A stretch of DNA of 64,000 nucleotides. It comes from Streptomyces sp. CB02009 (GTDB lineage Bacteria; Actinomycetota; Actinomycetes; Streptomycetales; Streptomycetaceae). Under the pieces are notes generated by a model. It was not told the DNA's origin and searched no databases. It saw only the letters and a list, made by a program, of their open reading frames with translations. Location of the stretch: NCBI RefSeq assembly GCF_001905825.1, contig NZ_LIVV01000007.1, forward strand, positions 310,001-374,000, read 5' to 3'. Shown in pieces: positions 50,383 through 58,467 of the stretch (positions are counted from its first letter, which is position 1; each line of letters opens with the position of its first letter). A program made the position numbers and the translations under genes.

Positions 50383-50610
50383 GTGGACAAGAAGAACGCA
50401 CTGCGCGCCGGCTCGCTCGCGGCCGGTACGACGCTGATGATGCTGCTCATGTCGTCCCCCGCGCTCGCGCTCACCCGCGACGACGGCGACGACCCGGCCC
50501 CCAAGCTGTCGGTCATCGAGACCCTCGGCCTGTTCGTGGCCGCACCGCTGGTGCTGTTCCTGGTCATCACCGGCCTGGTGATGGTCCTCGACAAGTCCAA
50601 GAAGGCCTGA
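50383..50610 (+). CDS. Small membrane protein
   Basis: A 75-residue protein with an N-terminal hydrophobic signal-like segment (LAAGTTLMMLLMSSPALALT, possible cleavage at ALA), a short acidic stretch (RDDGDDPAPK), and one firm transmembrane helix (LGLFVAAPLVLFLVITGLVMVL) ending in DKSKKA. It is a type of conserved streptomycete microprotein; function unknown. The start has no ribosome binding site but a -10 element 7 nt upstream, suggesting a leaderless mRNA separate from malQ. A strong hairpin follows the stop. Confidence 0.8.
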   Translation: MDKKNALRAGSLAAGTTLMMLLMSSPALALTRDDGDDPAPKLSVIETLGLFVAAPLVLFLVITGLVMVLDKSKKA

Positions 50611-50632
50611 CCGCCTCCTCCTCAGCTCCGCC

Positions 50633-50671
50633 GAGGGCGCCGCACGGTACGACGTACCGTGCGGCGCCCTC
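50633..50671. terminator. Bidirectional terminator
   Basis: GAGGGCGCCGCACGGTAC / GTACCGTGCGGCGCCCTC, an 18-bp stem with a 3-nt loop, between the small membrane protein and the convergent MarR gene. A second inverted repeat (TCGATCGAG..CTCTCGATCGA) lies at about 50707-50732. Confidence 0.85.
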
Positions 50672-50742
50672 GCGTGCGTGAAACCCTCCGGCCGCCAGGG
50701 GTGCCGTGTCGATCGAGCCCCTCTCGATCGACACGACAGTGC

Positions 50743-51267
50743 CTACGCCGTGCTCGCCAGCAGCCGGCGCAGCAGCCCGGCCAGCTGCGCCGCCTCCTCC
50801 TCGTCGAGCGCGCCCTCCAGGGCCTCCCGCTGCTGCGCGAGACCGGCCGTGACGGACTGGTCCACCAGCTCCCGGCCCTGCTCGGTGAGCGTGACCCGCA
50901 GTCCGCGCCGGTCGTGCGGATCGGGGCTGCGGGTGACGAGCCCCGCCTTCTCCAGCTTGTCCAGTCGGCCGGTCATCCCGCCGGTGGTGATCATCAGCGT
51001 CGCCGTCAGCTCACGCGGCGAGAGCGTGTACGGCTCCCCTGAGCGGCGCAGGGTCGCGAGCACGTCGAACTCCCCGAGTGCCAGGCCGTAGGGCGCGTAC
51101 GCCTTGTCCACCCTGCTTCGCATGGCGTTCGAGAGCCGGTAGATCCGCCCGAAGACGGCCATCGGCACGGTGTCCAGGTCGGGGCGGACCACCGCCCACT
51201 GGTCGGCGATGGCGTCGACGGCGTCGTGGGCGGGGCCGGGGCCGGGGCCAGGAGTCTTCGTGTCCAT
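50743..51267 (-). CDS. MarR family transcriptional regulator
   Basis: A 174-residue winged-helix repressor. Typical MarR parts: dimer helix (FGRIYRLSNAMRSRVDKAY), helix ALGEFDVLATLRRSG, recognition helix LTATLMITTGGMTGRLDKLEKAG and the wing DPHDRRGLRVTLTEQG. It is divergent from an EamA transporter and likely represses it and itself through dyads in the shared 135-bp gap. ATG 51267 is used (GAGGAG upstream); the longer frame has no site. Confidence 0.9.
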   Translation of the reverse strand: MDTKTPGPGPGPAHDAVDAIADQWAVVRPDLDTVPMAVFGRIYRLSNAMRSRVDKAYAPYGLALGEFDVLATLRRSGEPYTLSPRELTATLMITTGGMTGRLDKLEKAGLVTRSPDPHDRRGLRVTLTEQGRELVDQSVTAGLAQQREALEGALDEEEAAQLAGLLRRLLASTA

Positions 51268-51310
51268 GCGGGCAGTCTCCTCTTCCCCGCGACTCGATGG
51301 CAAGAAAGCC

Positions 51311-51347
51311 ACTTGCAAGTAAGTAGCTTAGTGGTAAGTTAATTACC
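51311..51347. promoter_or_regulatory. Candidate MarR operators
   Basis: ACTTGCAAGT (51311-51320) is a perfect 10-bp palindrome, TAAG-TAG-CTTA (51320-51330) follows directly, and GGTAA-GTTAA-TTACC (51333-51347) is a third dyad. The AT-rich patch lies between the MarR gene and the divergent transporter. Confidence 0.55.
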
Positions 51348-51401
51348 GCCAAGCCAGTCCGGCTCGTCCGGACCGGCATCCGCAGCGAGGGGGAGACCGT
51401 C

Positions 51402-52409
51402 ATGTCCCGCAAGGCAGCCGTCGTCGCACTGACCGCCCTGGCCCCGATCTCCTGGGGCTCCACCTACTTCGTCACCACCGAGTTCCTGCCGCCCGACCGG
51501 CCGCTCTTCACCGGCCTGATGCGCGCCCTGCCCGCCGGGCTCCTGCTCCTGGCGCTCACCCGCAAGCTCCCGCGGGGCGCCTGGTGGTGGAAGTCCGCCG
51601 TCCTCGGGGCCCTCAACATCGGCGCGTTCTTCCCGCTGCTCTTCCTCGCGGCCTACCGGCTCCCCGGAGGCGTCGCCGCCGTCGTCGGCTCGGTCGGCCC
51701 GCTGTTCGTCGTCGGCCTCGCCGCCCTCTTCCTCGGTGAGAAGCCCACGGCGAAGACCCTCCTCACCGCCGTCGCCGCCGCCTTCGGCGTCAGCCTCGTG
51801 GTCCTCAAGGCGGGCGCGGCGTTCGACACCGTCGGCGTGCTCGCCGGGCTGCTCTCCGCCCTGTCGATGTCGGCCGGCGTCGTCTTCACCAAGCGCTGGG
51901 GCCGCCCCGAGGGTGTCGGCGCCCTCGCGCTCACCGGCTGGCAGCTCACCGCGGGCGGCCTGGTCATCCTGCCGATCGCCTTCCTGATCGAGGGCGCCCC
52001 GCCGGCCCTGACCGGCACCCACCTGGCCGGGTACGCCTACCTCGCCTTCGGCAACACCGCGATCTCGTACTTCCTCTGGTTCCGCGGCATCGAGCGGCTC
52101 AGCGCCTCCTCCGTCACCCTCCTCGGCCCGCTCTCGCCCCTCACCGCCGCGATCATCGGCTGGGCGGCGCTCGGCCAGGCCCTCGGCGCCGTGCAGGTGC
52201 TCGGCATGGCCATCGCGTTCGGCGCGACCCTGGCGGGCCAGCTGAGCCCCCGCGCGGCGAAGCGGACCGAACAGGCCGCCGGGACGGGCGTCGAGACGGC
52301 CGCCGAGCTGGCCGCCGGGCCGGTCGCCGAGACTGCACCGTTCAGTTCCACTGAAGAAAAGGCTCAGGAAGTTTCGATGGACCTGGAAGGTTCGGCGGTG
52401 CGACGGTAG
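51402..52409 (+). CDS. EamA/RhaT-type DMT family transporter
   Basis: A 335-residue inner-membrane exporter with ten predicted helices in two EamA repeats (AVVALTALAPISWGSTYFVT.., and LAGLLSALSMSAGVVFTKRWG..). The family exports amino acids, nucleotides or drugs. It is divergent from the MarR gene that probably controls it. The last 55 residues (KRTEQAAGTGVETAAELAA onward) are not part of the fold; this tail covers the promoter of the next gene and ends at 52409, 5 nt before the next ATG. Confidence 0.88.
   Translation: MSRKAAVVALTALAPISWGSTYFVTTEFLPPDRPLFTGLMRALPAGLLLLALTRKLPRGAWWWKSAVLGALNIGAFFPLLFLAAYRLPGGVAAVVGSVGPLFVVGLAALFLGEKPTAKTLLTAVAAAFGVSLVVLKAGAAFDTVGVLAGLLSALSMSAGVVFTKRWGRPEGVGALALTGWQLTAGGLVILPIAFLIEGAPPALTGTHLAGYAYLAFGNTAISYFLWFRGIERLSASSVTLLGPLSPLTAAIIGWAALGQALGAVQVLGMAIAFGATLAGQLSPRAAKRTEQAAGTGVETAAELAAGPVAETAPFSSTEEKAQEVSMDLEGSAVRR
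52341..52383 (+). promoter_or_regulatory. Shared regulatory module, copy 1 (before the second EamA gene)
   Basis: TTCAGTTCCACTGAA (52341-52355), a perfect inverted repeat of T-N11-A form, then TTCGATGGACC (52373-52383). The same pair at the same spacing is repeated at 54340-54382. It lies inside the tail of the preceding gene and 31 bp before ATG 52415. Confidence 0.7.
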
Positions 52410-52414
52410 GCCCC

Positions 52415-53365
52415 ATGAGCCTGATCACCGCACGTCGCCCGACCCCCGTCACCACCCGGAAGCCGGCGCCCGCCCGAGGCGCCGGCTTCGGTGTGCTCCT
52501 CGCCCTGCTCGCCACCGTCGTCTGGTCCGGCAGCTTCGTCGCGGCCCGCGCCCTGCACGACACCGTCCCGCCCGTCCAGGCCGCCTTCTGGCGCTGGATC
52601 GTGGCGATCCTGGCCGTCACCCCCTTCGCCGCCCGCGCCACCTGGCGGCAGCGGCACCTGATCCGCCGGCACCTGGCCTTCGTCGCCCTCGCCTCGCTGC
52701 TCGGCATCACCGTCTACAACACCCTCGTCAACCAGGCCGGACTCACCACGTCCGCAGGCAACATGGGCATGATCATGGCCGCCTCACCGGTGGTCATGGC
52801 GCTGTACGAGCGGCTCGGCGGCGCCCGGCTCGGGGCCCGGCGCGTCACGGGCATGGCCATCGCCTGCGCCGGCGTGCTGCTCCTGGTCGGCGAGGGGGCC
52901 CTGCCGTCCCGGCTCGGCGCCGGCGACCTCTGGATGTTCGCCGCGGCGCTCAGCTTCGCCTCGTACAGCGCCCTGCTCAAGCGCCGGCCGGAGGGACTCG
53001 GCGGGATCGTCTTCCTCTACGCGACCTTCCTCCTCGGCGCCCTGATGCTGCTCCCGGCGTACGCGGCCGACCTCGCCGTCCACGGCGGCTTCGAGCCCAC
53101 CGCCGGCACCGTCGGCCCGCTCGTCTACGTCGGGGTGCTCTCCTCCGCCGTCGCCTTCTTCGCCTGGAACAAGGCCGTCGCCCTCGTCGGCGCCGCCCGC
53201 GCCGGAATCGTCTACTACCTCCAGCCCGTCTGCGTCGCCCTCCTCTCGTACGCCCTGCTCGGCGAGCGGCTCGGCCTCCTCGGCGTGGCCTGCATGGCGC
53301 TCATCCTCGGCGGCGTGGCCCTGAGCTCGGCGACCGGCGCACGCGGGCCGCGCAGGTCCGGATAG
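52415..53365 (+). CDS. EamA-type DMT family transporter
   Basis: A 316-residue membrane protein with ten helices and two EamA domains (LLALLATVVWSGSFVAARAL; SAGNMGMIMAASPVVMALYE; AALSFASYSALLKRR; LVYVGVLSSAVAFFAWNKAV). It is followed 10 nt later by a LysR regulator, so the two are probably one transcript. Regulation is likely through the module at 52341-52383. The substrate may relate to the allantoicase gene that carries the same module; that is inference. Confidence 0.9.
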   Translation: MSLITARRPTPVTTRKPAPARGAGFGVLLALLATVVWSGSFVAARALHDTVPPVQAAFWRWIVAILAVTPFAARATWRQRHLIRRHLAFVALASLLGITVYNTLVNQAGLTTSAGNMGMIMAASPVVMALYERLGGARLGARRVTGMAIACAGVLLLVGEGALPSRLGAGDLWMFAAALSFASYSALLKRRPEGLGGIVFLYATFLLGALMLLPAYAADLAVHGGFEPTAGTVGPLVYVGVLSSAVAFFAWNKAVALVGAARAGIVYYLQPVCVALLSYALLGERLGLLGVACMALILGGVALSSATGARGPRRSG

Positions 53366-53375
53366 GTTGCGCCCC

Positions 53376-54302
53376 ATGACCGAGTGGGACATCAAGAAGC
53401 TCCAGATCCTCCGCACCCTCCGTGACCGCGGCACCGTCACCGCGACCGCGGAGGCGCTGCTCATGACCCCCTCGGCCGTGTCGCAGCAGCTCACCAACCT
53501 CGCCAAACAGCTCGGCGTACCCGTCCTCGAGGCCCAGGGCCGACGCGTCCGGCTCACCGACGCCGCCCACCTCGTCCTGCGGCACGCGGAGGCGGTCTTC
53601 GCCCAGCTGGAGCGCGCCGACGCCGAACTCGACGGCTACCTGCGGGGCGAGGCCGGAGAGGTGCGGGTGGCGGCGTTCTCGACGGCCGTGCCCGCGCTCG
53701 TCGTGCCCGCCGTACGGCAGCTCCGGAGCGCCCACCCCGGGCTCGCCGTCCGGATCAGGGAGGCCGAGGCGGCGGAGGCGTACGAGCTGCTCTCGGCCGG
53801 CGAGGTCGATCTGGCCCTCTCGCTCGCCGCCCACGCGCCCTCCGCCCGCGACCCCAAGTTCAGCCGGGTCCCCCTGCTCGCCGACCCCCTCGACGTGGCC
53901 CTGCCCGCCGGGCACCCGCACGCCGACGCGCCCGGCCTGCGGCTCGCCGACCTCGCCGCCGAGCCCTGGATCTTCGGCGGCTCGGGCCCCTGGTCGGAGA
54001 TCACCACCGCCGCCTGCGAGGCCGCCGGCTTCGTGCCCGAGCAGGCCCACAGCGCCTCCGGCTGGACGGCGATCCTCGCCATGGTCGAGGCCGGGATGGG
54101 GATCGCCCTGGTGCCCCGGATGGCCTCCGCGGAACGCCGGGGCGGCGCCGGGATCGTGATGCGCGTCCTCGCCGCCGACCAGCCGCGCCGCCATGTCGTC
54201 GCGGCGGTACGGCGCGGTGCGGAGGAGGGTCCGGCGGTGGCGCGGGTGCTGGGAGCCCTCCGGCAGGCGGCGGCCCACCGGGAGACCGCGCAGCAGGCCT
54301 GA
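53376..54302 (+). CDS. LysR-type transcriptional regulator
   Basis: A 308-residue LTTR. The helix-turn-helix is IKKLQILRTLRDRGTVTATA and AEALLMTPSAVSQQLTNLAK, then the linker helix and effector domain (VRVAAFSTAVPALVVPAVRQ, GEVDLALSLA, MVEAGMGIALVPRMA). The start ATG 53376 is chosen; TTG 53367 adds three residues. Position between the two identical promoter modules makes it the best candidate for the regulator that binds them (T-N11-A inverted repeats are LTTR-like). Confidence 0.92.
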   Translation: MTEWDIKKLQILRTLRDRGTVTATAEALLMTPSAVSQQLTNLAKQLGVPVLEAQGRRVRLTDAAHLVLRHAEAVFAQLERADAELDGYLRGEAGEVRVAAFSTAVPALVVPAVRQLRSAHPGLAVRIREAEAAEAYELLSAGEVDLALSLAAHAPSARDPKFSRVPLLADPLDVALPAGHPHADAPGLRLADLAAEPWIFGGSGPWSEITTAACEAAGFVPEQAHSASGWTAILAMVEAGMGIALVPRMASAERRGGAGIVMRVLAADQPRRHVVAAVRRGAEEGPAVARVLGALRQAAAHRETAQQA

Positions 54303-54339
54303 CCCCGGCGCCGCCCGGCCGGGCCGTGCCCCGGAACCG

Positions 54340-54382
54340 TTCAGCAGAACTGAACACGCCCATCGAAAACATTCGATGGACC
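54340..54382 (+). promoter_or_regulatory. Shared regulatory module, copy 2 (before allantoicase)
   Basis: TTCAGCAGAACTGAA (54340-54354) and TTCGATGGACC (54372-54382), with the same 32-bp offset as copy 1. Here the second part is a full palindrome, CATCGAA-AACA-TTCGATG (54361-54378). The ATG follows 30 bp later, as in copy 1. Confidence 0.7.
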
Positions 54383-54412
54383 CACCAGGTCCCCGGGGCG
54401 CACAGTCGACGC

Positions 54413-55549
54413 ATGACCTTCGAGACGAGCCAGGACCAGGACCCGCACGCCAACGACGCCGCCCCGTACTCCGGCGGCGACCCGTACGCCGACTACCGGA
54501 CCGGTGACTTCCCGTTCACCGAGCTGGTCGACCTCGCCGACCGCCGTCTCGGCGCCGGCGTCGTCGCCGCGAACGACGAGTTCTTCGCCGAGCGGGAGAA
54601 CCTCCTCGTCCGTGAGCGCGCCGTCTTCGACCCCGAGCACTTCGGCCACAAGGGCAAGATCATGGACGGCTGGGAGACCCGCCGCCGCCGCGGCGCCGAC
54701 GCCGAGAACGTCTTCCCCGCCCCCGAGGACCACGACTGGGCGATCGTCCGGCTCGGCGCCCCCGGAGTGATCCGCGGGATCATCGTCGACACCGCCCACT
54801 TCCGCGGCAACTACCCGCAGCGCGTGAGCATCCAGGCCACCTCGGTGGAGGGCTCGCCGAGCCCCGCGGAGCTCCTGGACGCCAAGTGGGAGGAGCTCGT
54901 CCCGGAGACCCCCGTCCGGGGCCACGCCGAGAACGGCTTCACCGTCACCGCCGAGCGCCGCTGGACCCACCTGCGGGTCTGCCAGCACCCCGACGGCGGC
55001 ATCGCCCGCCTCCGCGTCCACGGCGAGGTCGTGCCCGACCCCGAGTGGCTGGAGCTGCTCGGCACCCTCGACCTGATCTCCGTGCTCAACGGCGGTTCGT
55101 ACGAGGACGCCTCCGACAAGTTCTACTCCTCGCCGACCCAGATCATCCTGCCGGGCACCTCCCGCAAGATGGACGACGGCTGGGAGAACCGGCGCCGCCG
55201 GGTGCGCGGCACCAACGACTGGGTGCGCTTCCGGCTCGCCGCGCAGGGCGCCGTCCGCGCCGTCGAGATCGACACCGCCTACCTCAAGGGCAACTCGGCG
55301 GGCTGGATCGCCCTCCAGGGGCGCAACGGCGATCCCTCGGGAGGCGCAGAGTGGTTCGAGATCATCCCCCGCACCAAGCTCCAGCCCGACACCCTGCACC
55401 GCTTCAAGCTCCCCGCCCAGGCCGTCGTCACCCACGTCCGCCTCGACGCCTTCCCCGACGGCGGCGTCGCCCGGATGCGCCTCCACGGGGCGCTGACGGA
55501 GCAGGGCGCGGCCGATCTGCGCGCCCGCTTCACGGCGCTCGGCGGCTGA
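54413..55549 (+). CDS. alc: Allantoicase
   Basis: A 378-residue allantoate amidinohydrolase, which splits allantoate into ureidoglycolate and urea in purine breakdown. The enzyme is two homologous jelly-roll repeats: FGHKGKIMDGWETRRRRG ... WAIVRLG ... IIVDTAHFRGNYP ... HPDGGIARLRVHG, and SRKMDDGWENRRRRV ... WVRFRLA ... VEIDTAYLKGNSA ... PDGGVARMRLHG. ATG 54413 lacks a strong ribosome site. No other ureide gene is adjacent, so the rest of the pathway must be elsewhere; control is probably by the LysR gene just upstream or by an unlinked repressor. Confidence 0.93.
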   Translation: MTFETSQDQDPHANDAAPYSGGDPYADYRTGDFPFTELVDLADRRLGAGVVAANDEFFAERENLLVRERAVFDPEHFGHKGKIMDGWETRRRRGADAENVFPAPEDHDWAIVRLGAPGVIRGIIVDTAHFRGNYPQRVSIQATSVEGSPSPAELLDAKWEELVPETPVRGHAENGFTVTAERRWTHLRVCQHPDGGIARLRVHGEVVPDPEWLELLGTLDLISVLNGGSYEDASDKFYSSPTQIILPGTSRKMDDGWENRRRRVRGTNDWVRFRLAAQGAVRAVEIDTAYLKGNSAGWIALQGRNGDPSGGAEWFEIIPRTKLQPDTLHRFKLPAQAVVTHVRLDAFPDGGVARMRLHGALTEQGAADLRARFTALGG

Positions 55550-55679
55550 GCACGGCCGACGCCCCTCCCGTACTTCCGCCCGGCGGCGCGGCAGCGCGCC
55601 GACGCCCGCCCGCCGGGCGGACCTCACGTCCGGTCCTCCACGATCCGCACGCGTCGGACCGTCGGAGCGCCGATACGCC

Positions 55680-55714
55680 GAAGGGCCCCGGACCGACCTG
55701 GTCCGGGGCCCTTC
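55680..55714. terminator. Terminator between alc and pepN
   Basis: GAAGGGCCCCGGACC / GGTCCGGGGCCCTTC, a 15-bp stem with a 5-nt loop, 17 nt beyond the pepN stop and able to act in both directions. The rest of the 55550-55730 gap holds nothing I can support. Confidence 0.85.
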
Positions 55715-55730
55715 CCTCGCTACGGGTGCG

Positions 55731-58307
55731 CTACTTCGCCGCCGCCGCGTCCGCCGCCCGGGCCCGGAGCGCGCGCTCCACGCCCGCGCGGCTCTCCGTC
55801 ACCAGACGGCGCAGCGCCGGGGCCGGGTTGTGCTCGGCGATCCAGGCGTCCGTCGCGTCCAGGGTCTCCTGCGAGACCTGGAGGCTGGGGTAGAGGCCGA
55901 CCACGATCTGCTGGACGATCTCGTGGCTGCGGGTCTCCGAGACACCCTTGATCGACGCGAAGTACTTCGCCGTGTACGGGGCGAGCAGCTCGCGCTGGTC
56001 GGCCTGCACGAAGCCGCCGATGACGGCCTCCTGCACGGCGTTCGCCAGCTTGTCGTCCTCGACGACCGAGGCCCAGGCCTCCGCCTTCGCCGCCTCCGTC
56101 GGACGGGCCGCGCGCGCGGTGGCCGCGTGGCGCTCGCCCGCCGCGGTGCGGTCGCGCTCCAGCTCGGCGGCGATCTCCGGCTCGTCGTAGACGCCGGTGG
56201 CCGCGAGCCGCTGGACGAACGCCCAGCGCAGCTCGGTGTCGACCGCCAGGCCCTCGATCGTCTCGCGGCCCTCCAGGAGGGCCGCGAGCAGGTCCAGCTG
56301 CTGCGGGGTGCGGGCGGTCGCCGCGAAGGCGCGCGCCCAGGCCAGCTGGTGGTCGCTCGCGGGCGCGGACGCCTGGAGGTGCGCGAGGGTGGCCTCGGTC
56401 CAGCGGGCCAGCCCGGCCTCGCGCCACTCCGGCGCCGCGTACATCTCCAGGGCGGCCTTGACCTGGCCCTGCAGCGACTGGACCACGCCGATGTCGGACT
56501 CCTTGGCGACGCCGGAGAGCACGAGCTCCAGGTAGTCGCGGGTGGCCAGCTCGCCGTCGCGGGTCATGTCCCAGGCCGAGGCCCAGCTCAGGGCGCGCGG
56601 CAGCGACTCGGCGAAGTCGCCGAGGTGCGCGGTGACGTTCTTCAGCGACACCTCGTCGAGGCGGACCTTGGCGTACGACAGGTCGTCGTCGTTGAGCAGG
56701 ACGACCGCCGGGCGGGCCTTGCCCACGAGCTGCGGGACGGCGGTCAGCTCGGCGGCCTCGATGTCGAGTTCGAGGCGCTCGGTGCGGACCAGCTTGCCGG
56801 CCGCGTCGAGGTCGTAGAAGCCGATCGCGATCCGGTGCGGGCGCAGGACGGCCTCGCCCTTGGCGCCGGCGGGGAGCGCGGGCGCCTCCTGCTTGACGGC
56901 GAAGGAGGTGATCGAGCCGTTCTCGTCGGTCTCGATCTCCGGGCGGAGGATGTTGATGCCGGCCGTCTCCAGCCATGCCTTCGACCAGGTCTTCAGGTCG
57001 CGGCCGGAGGTCTCCTCCAGGGCGCCGAGGAGGTCGGAGAGGCGGGTGTTGCCGAAGGCGTGGGCCTGGAAGTAGGCCTGGACGCCCTTGAAGAACTCGT
57101 CCTGGCCGACGTAGGAGACGAGCTGCTTCAGGACCGAGGCGCCCTTGGCGTACGTGATCCCGTCGAAGTTGACGAGCACGTCCTCCAGGTCGTTGATCTC
57201 GGCCATGATCGGGTGCGTGGACGGCAGCTGGTCCTGGCGGTAGGCCCAGGTCTTCTCCGCGTTGGCGAAGGTCGTCCAGGCGTTGGGCCAGCGGGTGCCC
57301 GCCACCGAGGCCTGGCAGGCGACGGAGGTGTAGGTGGCGAACGACTCGTTCAGCCAGAGGTCGTTCCACCACTCCATCGTCACGAGGTCGCCGAACCACA
57401 TGTGGGCGAGCTCGTGCAGGATGGTCTCGGCGCGCCGCTCGTACGCCGCGTCCGTCACCTTCGAGCGGAAGACGTACTGGTCGCGGATGGTGACCGCGCC
57501 CGCGTTCTCCATCGCGCCCGCGTTGAACTCCGGCACGAAGAGCTGGTCGTACTTCGCGAACGGGTAGTCGTACGCGAACTTCTCCTGGAACCAGTCGAAG
57601 CCCTGGCGCGTGACGTCGAAGATGTGGTCCGCGTCGAGGAACTCGGCGAGCGACGGACGGCAGTAGATGCCGAGCGGGACGCTCTGCCCGTCCTTCTCGT
57701 ACGAGGAGTGCACCGAGTGGTACGGGCCCACGATCAGCGCGGTGATGTACGTGGAGATCCGCGGCGTCGGCTCGAAGACCCAGAGGTCGTCCTTGGGCTC
57801 CGGGGTCGGCGAGTTGGAGATGACCTTCCAGCCCGTCGGCGCCTTCACGGTGAACTGGAAGGTCGCCTTGAGGTCGGGCTGCTCGAACGAGGCGAAGACG
57901 CGACGCGCGTCCGGCACCTCGAACTGCGTGTACAGATAGGCCTGGTCGTCGACCGGGTCGACGAAGCGGTGCAGACCCTCGCCGGTGTTGGTGTACGCGC
58001 AGTCGGCGACGACCTTCAGCTCGTTGCGGCCCGCGACGAGGTGGGCCAGCGCGATCCGCGAGTCGCGGAAGACGGCGGCGACGTCCAGCGAGTGGCCGTT
58101 CAGCACGACCTCGTGGACGGCGGGGGCGACGAGGTCGATGAAGGTGGAGGCACCGGCCTCGGCGGAATCGAAGCGGACGGTGGTGACGGACCGGTAGGTG
58201 CCGCCCTCCTGCGCACCGGAGAGGTCCAGTTCGACCTCGTACGCGTCCACGGTGAGCAGCGCTGCCCGCTGCTGAGCCTCTTCACGGGTCAGGTTTGTGC
58301 CAGGCAC
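55731..58307 (-). CDS. pepN: Aminopeptidase N (M1 family)
   Basis: An 858-residue cytoplasmic zinc aminopeptidase, the normal length for streptomycete PepN. The exopeptidase motif GAMENAGAVT is present; the zinc site is HELAHMWFGD with the third ligand in NESFAT (H-E-x-x-H-(18)-E), at about residue 298. The N-terminal beta-saddle and C-terminal ERAP1-like helical domain are complete. It releases N-terminal residues from peptides. GTG 58307 precedes the conserved PGTNLTREEA start; upstream frame is not conserved. Confidence 0.95.
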   Translation of the reverse strand: MPGTNLTREEAQQRAALLTVDAYEVELDLSGAQEGGTYRSVTTVRFDSAEAGASTFIDLVAPAVHEVVLNGHSLDVAAVFRDSRIALAHLVAGRNELKVVADCAYTNTGEGLHRFVDPVDDQAYLYTQFEVPDARRVFASFEQPDLKATFQFTVKAPTGWKVISNSPTPEPKDDLWVFEPTPRISTYITALIVGPYHSVHSSYEKDGQSVPLGIYCRPSLAEFLDADHIFDVTRQGFDWFQEKFAYDYPFAKYDQLFVPEFNAGAMENAGAVTIRDQYVFRSKVTDAAYERRAETILHELAHMWFGDLVTMEWWNDLWLNESFATYTSVACQASVAGTRWPNAWTTFANAEKTWAYRQDQLPSTHPIMAEINDLEDVLVNFDGITYAKGASVLKQLVSYVGQDEFFKGVQAYFQAHAFGNTRLSDLLGALEETSGRDLKTWSKAWLETAGINILRPEIETDENGSITSFAVKQEAPALPAGAKGEAVLRPHRIAIGFYDLDAAGKLVRTERLELDIEAAELTAVPQLVGKARPAVVLLNDDDLSYAKVRLDEVSLKNVTAHLGDFAESLPRALSWASAWDMTRDGELATRDYLELVLSGVAKESDIGVVQSLQGQVKAALEMYAAPEWREAGLARWTEATLAHLQASAPASDHQLAWARAFAATARTPQQLDLLAALLEGRETIEGLAVDTELRWAFVQRLAATGVYDEPEIAAELERDRTAAGERHAATARAARPTEAAKAEAWASVVEDDKLANAVQEAVIGGFVQADQRELLAPYTAKYFASIKGVSETRSHEIVQQIVVGLYPSLQVSQETLDATDAWIAEHNPAPALRRLVTESRAGVERALRARAADAAAAK

Positions 58308-58418
58308 CCGGTCAACTCCTCGGTTTTGTGATGTTTGGCCCATCCTTCCACGGGGTGTGTCGGCAGTGCACGAGACATTTCCCAGGGCGAACACGGGAGC
58401 GTCCCCGGGCGCACGCGT

Positions 58419-58452
58419 GAGGGCGGCCACCCGCCTCCGGATGGCCGCCCTC
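58419..58452 (-). terminator. Terminator after asd
   Basis: GAGGGCGGCCA / TGGCCGCCCTC, an 11-bp stem with a 12-nt loop, 15 nt beyond the asd stop codon. Confidence 0.75.
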
Positions 58453-58467
58453 GTACCGCTTCAGGTG

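Noticed and set aside
53301..54278. Minus-strand 325-residue frame
   Set aside because: It is the antisense of the LysR gene, which has a clear helix-turn-helix and effector domain on the plus strand.
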